Origin: Zoogloeaceae bacterium
Lineage (GTDB): Bacteria > Pseudomonadota > Gammaproteobacteria > Burkholderiales > Rhodocyclaceae
Assembly: GCA_016791005.1 (NCBI GenBank)
Contig: JAEUNY010000067.1
Location: 1 to 64,000, forward strand
DNA: 64,000 nucleotides
Direction of reading: 5' to 3'
A program made the translations under genes and the position numbers. The notes beneath the pieces were generated by a model, which was not told where the DNA came from, searched no databases, and worked only from the letters and a program-made list of their open reading frames with translations. Shown here piece by piece: positions 56,831 through 64,000 of the stretch (its first letter is position 1; every line of letters starts with the position of its first letter).

Positions 56831-58071
56831 AACCGGCACCGGAATGGCTCGGGGGCGTCCCGGATCACCACCCGGCGGCGCCGCTCCTGACCGCGCGGGC
56901 GGTGCGCTCCCGCTGCGGCCAGGTGCTCGATTACGTCCAGCGCGACATGTCGCCCTACTTTCGCTGGCGTGCGGATCAACTCCCGGTGACCGCCGAATAC
57001 GTGGCCCAGACGATACGTCTGAACTATCCGAGTCTCGATGTTCCCTACCACAGCCGCTGGCGTCATTTCGAAATCGGTGGGGTCGATCGTTGGGGCAAGC
57101 TGGTCGTGGCCGCGGGTCTGGAAGAGGATCCCATCGAGCGATCGCGGGTCGCCATCGATCTCGTCATTCCGAGCGTCCTCCTCGACGCCGGCGCGGGCCC
57201 CCACTGGCGCTACAAAGAGCATGGCCGCAGCCAGGTGCTGACCCGGTCGGAGGGCCTGGCGGTGGCCAGCCTCGGCCTCTTCGCAAGCGGCGCACTTTCG
57301 GGGGATCCGCGCTGGCACTACCGTTGCGATGCCCAGGCCCTGGACCGCCTGATTCCCGAGCACGTCGCGCTCCTCTTTCAGGTGGGGCCGAGCAATCCCA
57401 TGGTGGGAGTGGAAGGCCGCACCAACCTGCTGAAGCGCCTGGGCACGGTGATGAGCGCGAACCCGGAGGTCTTCGGCAAACCTGCGCGGGCGGGTCACCT
57501 GCTGGACTATTTCTTGGCCCATGCGGTGGGCGGCGTGCTGGAGGCGGAGTTCGTCCTCGTCACCCTACTTCGGGCCCTTGGCCCCGTTTGGCCGGGGCGG
57601 ATCCACGTGTCCGGGGTGTCCCTGGGCGATTGCTGGGGCCATCCGGCCCTCGAAGACGGCCTGGTTCCTTTTCACAAGCTGACCCAGTGGCTGACCTACT
57701 CCCTGCTCGAGCCCCTCGAATGGGCGGGCCTGAAGGTGACCGGTCTGGACTGCCTCACCGGCCTGCCCGAGTACCGCAACGGTGGGTTATTGCTCGATTT
57801 CGGGGTCATCGAACCCAAGGATGCGCGCTTCTGGGAGCACACCTGGACCGTGGATGCCGCGCCCGTGGTCGAGTGGCGGGCATTGACCGTGATCGGGCTC
57901 GATCGTCTGGCCGGAGCGGTGCGGGAGTCACTGGGTGTCTCGGCCGAGGCGTTTCCCCTCGCTCGTGTGCTGGAAGGGGGCACCTGGGCGGCCGGGCGGC
58001 GCATTGCCGCCCAGCGGCGTCCCGGCGGGGAGCCCCCGGTGCGGATCGCCAGCGATGGGACCGTATTCTGA
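56827..58071 (+). CDS. URC4/DUF1688 protein of uracil catabolism
   Basis: A 414-residue soluble protein recognisable as DUF1688: an opening block AVRSRCGQVLDYVQRDMSPYF, then LNYPSLDVPYHSRWRHFEIGGVDRW, GGVLEAEF, VSLGDCWGHPA, LVPFHKLTQWLTYSLLEPLEWAG and LTGLPEYRNGGLLLDFGVI. It has no signal peptide or membrane segment. In yeast URC4 is needed for growth on uracil as nitrogen source, probably acting after URC1 towards release of urea; the chemistry is unproved. The ATG overlaps the urc1 stop, so the two are coupled. Confidence 0.88.
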   Translation: MKPAPEWLGGVPDHHPAAPLLTARAVRSRCGQVLDYVQRDMSPYFRWRADQLPVTAEYVAQTIRLNYPSLDVPYHSRWRHFEIGGVDRWGKLVVAAGLEEDPIERSRVAIDLVIPSVLLDAGAGPHWRYKEHGRSQVLTRSEGLAVASLGLFASGALSGDPRWHYRCDAQALDRLIPEHVALLFQVGPSNPMVGVEGRTNLLKRLGTVMSANPEVFGKPARAGHLLDYFLAHAVGGVLEAEFVLVTLLRALGPVWPGRIHVSGVSLGDCWGHPALEDGLVPFHKLTQWLTYSLLEPLEWAGLKVTGLDCLTGLPEYRNGGLLLDFGVIEPKDARFWEHTWTVDAAPVVEWRALTVIGLDRLAGAVRESLGVSAEAFPLARVLEGGTWAAGRRIAAQRRPGGEPPVRIASDGTVF

Positions 58072-58095
58072 TTTTTGTTCTGAGGAAGTGATGCC

Positions 58096-58728
58096 ATGCC
58101 CCAGCCCGTGACCGTCGTCGATCATCCGCTGCTGCAGCACAAGCTCACCATGGCCCGGGATGCGGCCACGACCACCGACAACTTCCGCCGTCTGGTTCGG
58201 GAGATCGCCTCGATGCTCGCCTACGAGGTGACGCGGGACCTGCCCACCGAACGGATCCGGATCACCACGCCAGTGGCGGATTGCGAAGCGCCGGTGATCA
58301 GCGGCAAGAAGCTTTGTCTGGTGTCGATCCTGCGCGCCGGCAACGGCATGCTGGACGGCATGATCGATCTCCTGCCCGGGGCGCGGGTGGGGCACATCGG
58401 ACTCTATCGGGATCCGGAAAGCCTCGAGGCCGTGGAGTATTACTTCAAGCTCCCGGACGACGTGCAGGATCGGCTGGTCATCGTCGTGGACCCGATGTTG
58501 GCAACGGGCAATTCCGCGTCGGCGGCCCTCTCGCGGCTCAAGGAAGCCGGCGTGACGAGCCTGAAATTCGTCTGCCTGCTGGCCGCGCCGGAGGGGCTCG
58601 CCGCCCTGGGGGCCGCCCACCCGGATGTGCCCATCACCACCGGGGCGGTGGACGATCACCTCAACGACCACGGTTACATCGTCCCCGGCCTGGGGGACGC
58701 CGGCGACCGCATCTTCGGAACCAAGTGA
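58096..58728 (+). CDS. upp: Uracil phosphoribosyltransferase
   Basis: A 210-residue type I phosphoribosyltransferase that makes UMP from uracil and PRPP. It begins [21 protein letters not shown], has the uracil-binding region near the end ([27 protein letters not shown]) and the PRPP loop [18 protein letters not shown]. Here the enzyme is embedded in a catabolic operon (equivalent to yeast URC6), so its product UMP is probably the entry substrate for URC breakdown rather than just salvage. AGGAAG precedes the ATG. It overlaps the regulator gene (GTGA). Confidence 0.95.
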   Translation: MPQPVTVVDHPLLQHKLTMARDAATTTDNFRRLVREIASMLAYEVTRDLPTERIRITTPVADCEAPVISGKKLCLVSILRAGNGMLDGMIDLLPGARVGHIGLYRDPESLEAVEYYFKLPDDVQDRLVIVVDPMLATGNSASAALSRLKEAGVTSLKFVCLLAAPEGLAALGAAHPDVPITTGAVDDHLNDHGYIVPGLGDAGDRIFGTK

Positions 58729-59408
58729 GGGCGGCACTCCAGGACCGGGAGCCCGGCGGGGGGCGGATCCGCCAGCAGCAGGAGGCCGCCATCCTGGAGG
58801 CGGCCGAGCGGGTCTTTGCCCGGGGTGGCTTCCAGGGGGCCACGATGGTGGATATCGCCCAGGAGGCCGGGCTTTCCAAATCCAATGTCCATTATTACTT
58901 CGGTACCAAGGCGGACATTTACCGGGCGGTCTTGGCCAACATTCTCCGCCTGTGGCTGGCGGAGACCGATCGCATCACCCCCGGGGCCGACCCGCGGGAG
59001 GCCCTGAGCCATTACATCCGGGCCAAGATGCGGCTCACCGCTGAACGGCCCGAGGCGTCCCGGGTATTTGCCAATGAGGTGCTCCACGGCGCGCCGGAGA
59101 TCGGGGACTTTCTGCGGGGCACGCTGCGCAGGCTGGTGGCGGAGAAGGCGGCCGTCATCGAGGGCTGGATCGAGCGGGGGCGGATTGCGGCGGTGGATCC
59201 GGTCCATCTTTTCATCAGCCTCTGGGCGCTTACCCAGACCTACGCGGATTTCGAGGTCCAGGTGTGTGCCCTGCTGGGGCGCCCGGCCCTCGGTGGAGCG
59301 GATTATCGGCGCGCCACGGCCCACGTTCTGAATCTGCTGCTGCGGGGCTGCGGGCTCGACGGGGGTGTAGTTTCCGAAGACGTCAGGAAGGAGATGCCGG
59401 ATGCTTGA
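58725..59408 (+). CDS. RutR-like TetR-family regulator of pyrimidine catabolism
   Basis: GTG 58725 overlaps the upp stop; the in-frame region upstream is upp in another frame. The 227-residue product has a TetR HTH (about 18-65, [48 protein letters not shown] in two pieces) and a ligand domain whose features follow E. coli Rut[58 protein letters not shown]. RutR binds uracil and leaves TTGACCANNTGGTCAA. The palindrome at 55553-55570 is the probable target. The equivalence is inferred from similarity read by eye. Confidence 0.85.
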   Translation: MRAALQDREPGGGRIRQQQEAAILEAAERVFARGGFQGATMVDIAQEAGLSKSNVHYYFGTKADIYRAVLANILRLWLAETDRITPGADPREALSHYIRAKMRLTAERPEASRVFANEVLHGAPEIGDFLRGTLRRLVAEKAAVIEGWIERGRIAAVDPVHLFISLWALTQTYADFEVQVCALLGRPALGGADYRRATAHVLNLLLRGCGLDGGVVSEDVRKEMPDA

Positions 59409-60690
59409 CCTCATCGTGCGCAACGCCACCCTGTCGGATGGCCGGCAGGGGCTCGACATCGGCGTGGCCGAGGGTCGGATCCAGGTGGTGGAGGCCCGGC
59501 TGGCGGCTGTAGCGGGGCGGGAGATCGATGCCGAGGGGCAATTGGTGACGCCGCCCTTTGTGGATGCGCACTTCCACCTGGATGCCGCCCTGTCCTATGG
59601 GCTTCCGCGGGTGAACCAGAGCGGGACGTTGCTCGAGGGCATCGCCCTGTGGGGCGAACTCAAGCCCCTGCTGACCCAGGAGGCCCTGGTGGAGCGGGCC
59701 ATGGCCTATTGCGACTGGGCGGTGGCGCGGGGGCTTTTGGCGATCCGCAGCCACGTCGACGTTTGCGATCCCCGCCTGCTGGCGGTGGAGGCCTTGCTCC
59801 ACGTCAAGGAGCGGGTGCGGCCCTACCTCGACCTGCAGTTGGTCGCGTTTCCCCAGGACGGGGTGCTGCGCAGCGCTGGCGCCCTGGACAACCTCGTGCG
59901 CGCCCTCGATATGGGCGTGGACGTGGTCGGGGGCATTCCCCATTTCGAGCGCACCATGGCCGAGGGCGCGGAGTCGGTACGGATCCTGTGCGAGTTGGCC
60001 GCGGAGCGGGGCCTGCCGGTGGATATGCATTGCGATGAATCCGACGACCCCCACTCGCGCCATGTCGAGACCCTGGCCTACCACGCACAGCGCTTGGGTC
60101 TGCAGGGAAGGGTGGCCGGGTCGCACCTGACGTCCATGCACTCGATGGACAGCTACTACGTTTCCAAGCTGTTACCGCTCATGGCCGAGGCGGGGCTCGC
60201 TGCCATCGCCAACCCTCTCATCAACATCACCCTGCAGGGGCGGCACGACAGCTACCCCAAGCGGCGGGGCATGACCCGTGTGCCGGAACTCCTGGCCGCC
60301 GGGGTGCCCGTCGCCTTTGGTCACGATTGCGTGATGGACCCGTGGTATGGCCTCGGATCGGCGGACATGCTGGAGGTGGCGGCGATGGGTCTCCACGTGG
60401 CCCAGATGACCAGCCAGGAGGCGATGCGGGAGTGCTTCGCGGCCGTCACGACCACCGCGGCCCGGGTCATCGGCCTGCCCGATTACGGCCTCGCGCCTGG
60501 GTGCCGGGCGGATTTCGTGGTGCTTCAGGCTTGCGATCCGGTGGACGCGGTGCGGCGGCGGGCGACCCGCCTGGCGGTGGTGCGTGGGGGGCAGGTGATT
60601 GCCACGACCCCGGCGGCCACCACGGCGCTCCACCTTTCCGGCCGGCCCGGCGCGGTGGACTTTTCCCCGCCCCGTCCCGGCGGGGCCTGA
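59401..60690 (+). CDS. codA: Cytosine deaminase (amidohydrolase family)
   Basis: A 429-residue metal-dependent hydrolase that converts cytosine to uracil, feeding the operon. Metal ligands are His57 and His59 (VDAHFHLD), His210 with the catalytic Glu213 (MHCDESDDP), a His in GSHLTSMHSMD and an Asp in FGHDCVMDPW, matching CodA. Related substrates such as isoguanine or creatinine are possible in the family, but the uracil operon favours cytosine. It overlaps the regulator by eight bases and ends the operon. Confidence 0.9.
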   Translation: MLDLIVRNATLSDGRQGLDIGVAEGRIQVVEARLAAVAGREIDAEGQLVTPPFVDAHFHLDAALSYGLPRVNQSGTLLEGIALWGELKPLLTQEALVERAMAYCDWAVARGLLAIRSHVDVCDPRLLAVEALLHVKERVRPYLDLQLVAFPQDGVLRSAGALDNLVRALDMGVDVVGGIPHFERTMAEGAESVRILCELAAERGLPVDMHCDESDDPHSRHVETLAYHAQRLGLQGRVAGSHLTSMHSMDSYYVSKLLPLMAEAGLAAIANPLINITLQGRHDSYPKRRGMTRVPELLAAGVPVAFGHDCVMDPWYGLGSADMLEVAAMGLHVAQMTSQEAMRECFAAVTTTAARVIGLPDYGLAPGCRADFVVLQACDPVDAVRRRATRLAVVRGGQVIATTPAATTALHLSGRPGAVDFSPPRPGGA

Positions 60691-60695
60691 GGGCC

Positions 60696-61090
60696 TGCCA
60701 GCCGTGTGGACAAGCGCCACCGCAGGCGCAGCTTGTGGGTCGCCTTGTGGGTAATTTCGCCGCGCAACAGGGTGACAAGGACCTTTTTGGATGTCACCTT
60801 TTTGCAATGCAAGATATGGATTCGAGGTAGGTTCAATAAAAACAGGCATATAGACCGTTCATGCCCATTGCGCGGCGCAATGTCCACCCTTCCGGTTATC
60901 CCCAAAATTGGTGGCTAAATGTGTGGATAACTCTGGGTGACGGCCCTCGGCGCCAGCAATTGCAAGGCTTTTTACGCACTGCCCAAAAGCTGGGCAGCAC
61001 CGAAAAGCGGAAATTCGTCACGGCCTGTGGACAAGGGGGCGGCCCCGGCGGACCCTTATCCCCGTCCAGCGGGGGCAGTTCTGTGGACAG
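60696..61090. other. DnaA-box cluster with dyads, origin-like or DnaA-titration region
   Basis: A 520-base gene-free gap contains a perfect DnaA box (TTATCCACA as its complement at 60922-60930) and one-mismatch boxes at 60705-60713, 60746-60754, 60896-60904 and 61026-61034. Two-mismatch boxes lie at 61056-61064 and 61082-61090. It also has an AT-rich stretch at about 60805-60858, a perfect dyad CATTGCG-CGG-CGCAATG (60866-60882) and a 7-bp stem at 60979-60997. This density of boxes is unusual outside origins. No dnaA, rpmH, dnaN or parB gene is in the window. Confidence 0.6.
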
Positions 61091-61209
61091 CCTGTGTGCC
61101 GATGTTCCATCTGGCTGATGCGACGAGGAATTCGTTCCGTGCCGCAAAATGAAGCGTAAGGGTTGAGTAGGGCTAGAATCTCCCCTTCACCTGACACCCC
61201 CCAGTTCCC

Positions 61210-62991
61210 ATGAGTGCGCCCGTCCGCTACCGCATCGTGCCGTCCAACCCCGCCGCCCACTTGTTCCGGGTGATGGTCGAGGTGGCGGACCCGGATCCGG
61301 AGGGCCAGGTCTTCACCTTGCCGACCTGGATTCCCGGCAGCTACATGATCCGCGAGTTCGCGCGCCACATCGTGAGCATCCGGGCCGAGTGTGACGGTGC
61401 GCCGGTGGCCCTGGAAAAGGTGGACAAATGCAGCTGGCGGGCCGCCCCCGTCTCGCCGCGCGTTGGGCTCTTGGTGGATTACGAGGTGTACGCCTGGGAT
61501 CTCTCGGTGCGGGCGGCCCATCTCGATCAGAGCCACGGTTTTTTCAACGGCAGCAGCGTTTTTCTCTCGCCGCAAGGCCGCGAGGACCGAGTCTGCCTGG
61601 TCTATCTCGAGCCTCCCGTCGATGAACGCTGCCAGGGCTGGAAGGTGGCCACGACCCTGCCCACTGCCCGGGGCCTGTCCGGCGCGGCGCGGCCGCGGGG
61701 CTTCGGGCTCTACCGGGCGGCCAATTACGACGAGCTGATCGATCATCCGGTGGAGATGGGGCATCACCAGGTCGGGCACTTCGAGGTGGCGGGGGTGCCG
61801 CACGAGGTCGTGCTCACCGGCCGGCACGACTGCGATCTCCCGCGGCTGACCGCCGACCTGACCCGAATCTGCGCCTGGCAGGTGGGCTTCTTCGGCGGCG
61901 TGCCGCCGATGGAGCGTTACCTCTTTCTGACCATGATCGTTGGTGACGGGTATGGCGGCCTGGAACACCGGTCGTCCACCGCTCTGCTCGCCAGCCGGGG
62001 GGATTTGCCCTATCCGGGGATGAAAGGGGTGCCCGAGGCCTACCGAGGCTTTCTCGGCCTTTGCAGCCACGAGTATTTCCACACCTGGAACGTCAAGCGG
62101 ATCCAGCCCCAGGCCTTCCAGCCCTACGATCTCTCCCAGGAAGCCTACACCCGCCAGCTCTGGGTCTTCGAAGGCTTTACTTCGTACTACGATGACCTGG
62201 CATTGGTGCGTTCCGGCGTGATCAGCACCCAGGATTATCTGGACCTCCTGGCCAAGACCCTGGGGGCGGTGCTCAAGGGGAGTGGCCGCCTCAAGCAAAG
62301 CCTGGCCGACTCCTCCTTCGACGCCTGGATCAAGTATTACCGTCAGGACGAGAACGCCCCCAATGCCGTGGTGAGCTACTACACCAAGGGCGCGCTGGTC
62401 GCCTTGGCGCTGGACCTGCAGCTGCGCCTGAACAGCGGCGGCGTGACAAGTCTCGATTCCGTCATGGCGGCGCTGTGGCAGGAGTATGGGAAGACCGGGC
62501 GTGGGCTGCCGGAGGGCGGCATCTTCGCCCTAGTCGAGCGCCTGGGTGGGCCCAAGCTCGCCCGTTGGCTCGAGCGCACGGTGCAGGGCACGGAGGACTT
62601 CCCCCTAGCCCGCTGGCTGGCGCGGATGGGGGTCACCTACGCCGCCGAGGGGGAGGGCAGTGGGCCCTGGCTGGGCGCCAAAGTGGCCACCCAGGGCGAG
62701 GCGAAGCTGGCACAGGTGTTCGATGGCGGGCCGGCCCAGGCGGCGGGGCTCTCCGCAGGCGATGTGCTGGTGGCCCTTGACGGCTTGAAAGTCACCGGGG
62801 CCAACCTCGCCGCCAGCCTGGAGCGCCGTCGGGCCGGGGAGCGGGTGACGATCCACGCCTTCCGGCGGGATGAGTTGATGCACTTCACCCTGGATTTGGC
62901 ATTGCCGCCAGCCACCCGCATCACTCTGGGCCTCGCCAAGCGCCCCAGCGAGGAAGTCCGCGTCCTGCGTCAGGCCTGGATCGGCGGCTGA
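61210..62991 (+). CDS. M61-family (glycyl aminopeptidase-like) metallopeptidase with PDZ domain
   Basis: A 593-residue protein with an N-terminal beta-rich M61 domain (about 5-170), a catalytic domain with the zinc motif HEYFHTWNVKRI (about 290-301) and the downstream Glu in WVFEGFTSYYDDL, and a C-terminal PDZ domain (about 490-575, QVFDGGPAQAAGLSAGDVLVALDG). No signal peptide is apparent, so it is probably cytoplasmic. The substrate is unknown; relatives cleave Gly or Ala N termini. Its promoter must lie in the DnaA-box-rich region. It overlaps the CDF gene tail to tail by 22 bases. Confidence 0.9.
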   Translation: MSAPVRYRIVPSNPAAHLFRVMVEVADPDPEGQVFTLPTWIPGSYMIREFARHIVSIRAECDGAPVALEKVDKCSWRAAPVSPRVGLLVDYEVYAWDLSVRAAHLDQSHGFFNGSSVFLSPQGREDRVCLVYLEPPVDERCQGWKVATTLPTARGLSGAARPRGFGLYRAANYDELIDHPVEMGHHQVGHFEVAGVPHEVVLTGRHDCDLPRLTADLTRICAWQVGFFGGVPPMERYLFLTMIVGDGYGGLEHRSSTALLASRGDLPYPGMKGVPEAYRGFLGLCSHEYFHTWNVKRIQPQAFQPYDLSQEAYTRQLWVFEGFTSYYDDLALVRSGVISTQDYLDLLAKTLGAVLKGSGRLKQSLADSSFDAWIKYYRQDENAPNAVVSYYTKGALVALALDLQLRLNSGGVTSLDSVMAALWQEYGKTGRGLPEGGIFALVERLGGPKLARWLERTVQGTEDFPLARWLARMGVTYAAEGEGSGPWLGAKVATQGEAKLAQVFDGGPAQAAGLSAGDVLVALDGLKVTGANLAASLERRRAGERVTIHAFRRDELMHFTLDLALPPATRITLGLAKRPSEEVRVLRQAWIGG

Positions 62992-63866
62992 GGCCGCCGG
63001 GGCCCTGCGGCGTCGTTCGGCTCCAGGTGGGTGACGACATGAAGGCCTGGGAGCGCCTGGGCCAGGGCGAGCTCAATCCGATCCAGCCAGCCGTGGCCGG
63101 TCCGAACCGTCCAGTCTCCCGGCACCCGGATGTCCACCGACAGGAAGCGCTGATGGCCGGCGATCCGCGTGCGTAGGTTCGCGTAGGTGATGCCCTCCCC
63201 GGCGAAGCCCTCTAGTGTGGCCCGCGCCTGGGCGAGTTCTTCCGGCGGCAGCGCCTGATCCATCAGGCCCCGGGTCGCCCCGTACACCAGGCGTGCGCCC
63301 TCCCGCAGGATGTTGAGTCCCACCGCGGCGGCGATCAGGGGATCGAGCCACAGCCAGCCGGTGACCGCCACCAGGGCAACGGCGCCGATGACGCCCACGG
63401 ACGTCCACACGTCGGTCATGAGGTGGCGGGCGTCGCCGTCCAGGGCCACCGACTGGTGCTCCTTCGCGGCGCGAAAGAGCGTGCGGGCCGCCATGAAGTT
63501 GATCACCGTCGAGATGGCCGAAAACACCAGCCCGACATCGACCTTGGCCAGGGGTTGCGGGTTCAGGAAGCGCTCCACCGCGGTGGCCAAGATGGCCAGG
63601 GCGGCGCCGAAAATGAGGACCCCCTCAAAGCCGGAGGAAAAGTACTCCGCCTTGCCGTGGCCGAAGGGATGGTCTTCGTCCGCGGGCGTGCGGGCGATGG
63701 TGATCATCCAGAGGGCGAAGCTCGCCCCCGCAAGGTTTACGAAGGACTCCAGGGCATCGGAGAGCAGGCCCACCGAGCCGGTGACCCACCAGGCGCCCAT
63801 CTTCAGGACGATGGTCGCGACGGCGGCGGCGATGGAAAGTTGGATGAAGCGGAGCGGGCTCGACAT
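62970..63866 (-). CDS. Cation diffusion facilitator family metal exporter
   Basis: A 298-residue transporter with six membrane helices (about 8-210) and a C-terminal cytoplasmic ferredoxin-like domain (about 215-285). The helix 2 metal motif reads DALESFVNLAG, where FieF of E. coli has VDSLVD. The helix 5 motif is ALDGDARHLMTDVW. The conserved EDHPFGHGKAEYFS loop follows helix 2. It should export Fe2+, Zn2+, Mn2+ or similar by proton antiport; the altered helix 2 ligand set makes specificity uncertain. The last 134 bases of the window beyond its start hold no recognisable gene. Confidence 0.9.
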   Translation of the reverse strand: MSSPLRFIQLSIAAAVATIVLKMGAWWVTGSVGLLSDALESFVNLAGASFALWMITIARTPADEDHPFGHGKAEYFSSGFEGVLIFGAALAILATAVERFLNPQPLAKVDVGLVFSAISTVINFMAARTLFRAAKEHQSVALDGDARHLMTDVWTSVGVIGAVALVAVTGWLWLDPLIAAAVGLNILREGARLVYGATRGLMDQALPPEELAQARATLEGFAGEGITYANLRTRIAGHQRFLSVDIRVPGDWTVRTGHGWLDRIELALAQALPGLHVVTHLEPNDAAGPRRPQPPIQA

Positions 63867-64000
63867 GGCACGGACGACGGAATTCGGGCGGGCGGACTAT
63901 ACCGCAGGGGGTGGAGCCGGGGAATGCTGGCGCCGTTCGCGGCCCCCCAGGGTGGGGCCCCTCCGGTAAGATCGTGCCATTGCGGTTTAGCAGGAAAGAG

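Noticed and set aside
1..64000. CRISPR arrays, tRNA, rRNA or tmRNA genes
   Set aside because: No regularly spaced direct repeats, cloverleaf-like sequences with a TTCGA arm and CCA end, or rRNA signatures were noticed in the gaps between genes; a covariance-model scan would be needed to exclude small RNAs.

Overview
The window is a GC-rich (roughly 65% by eye) piece of a proteobacterial chromosome, most likely a betaproteobacterium of the Rhodocyclales/Nitrosomonadales type. This rests on gene order: FmdB zinc ribbon - DUF502 - aspS with a NudB/barstar neighbourhood, pilBCD, glnD-map-rpsB-tsf-pyrH-frr-uppS-cdsA-dxr-rseP-bamA-skp-lpxD-fabZ-lpxA-lpxB-rnhB, and a bioAFHCD cluster. The taxonomic call is inference; no rRNA gene is present.

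Bases 1-3520 are an insertion-sequence graveyard. It holds a frameshifted IS5-family copy running off the left edge, an IS3-family remnant, a 495-bp internally deleted IS481-family derivative, and a complete IS481-family element sitting inside a second IS5-family transposase gene with a visible 6-bp target duplication. Bases 3600-5510 are AT-richer than the rest: a stub of a nucleotide-sugar dehydrogenase, a secreted Sel1-repeat lytic transglycosylase and a secreted trypsin-like protease. A pabB-pabC fusion gene and a small CWC-type cysteine protein follow.

From 7.6 to 20.7 kb lie NudB, a barstar/barnase immunity-toxin pair, a TPR response regulator, aspS, DUF502, FmdB, the type IV pilus genes pilD-pilC-pilB, a CcsA-like protein, ffh and a DUF455 ferritin-like protein. 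From 20.7 to 39.8 kb is core housekeeping: glnD, map, then a long co-directional run for translation (rpsB, tsf, frr), UMP kinase, isoprenoid and phospholipid synthesis (uppS, cdsA, dxr), envelope assembly (rseP, bamA, skp) and lipid A (lpxD, fabZ, lpxA, lpxB), closing with rnhB, a CopD-like membrane protein and a SpoU methyltransferase. The bio operon (39.8-44.5 kb, minus strand) follows, lacking bioB.

From 44.6 to 55.3 kb the content is more accessory: a ParA-like ATPase with a Lys/Ala/Pro-rich ribbon-helix-helix-like partner, an orphan HicA-like toxin, TauE/SafE, OsmC, FUSC, a VTT-domain protein, a KefB/C-type antiporter, an SH3 protein and ethanolamine ammonia-lyase (eutBC).

The most interesting region is 55.5-61.1 kb: a five-gene operon for the little-studied URC route of uracil breakdown (URC1-like GTP-cyclohydrolase-II homologue, URC4/DUF1688, uracil phosphoribosyltransferase, a RutR-like TetR regulator, cytosine deaminase). 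It is preceded by an 18-bp palindrome that matches the RutR operator at 11 of 14 defined positions and is divergent from eutBC. It is followed by a 520-bp gene-free region with seven DnaA-box-like 9-mers and strong dyads, which resembles a replication origin or DnaA-titration site. An M61 peptidase and a CDF metal transporter end the window.
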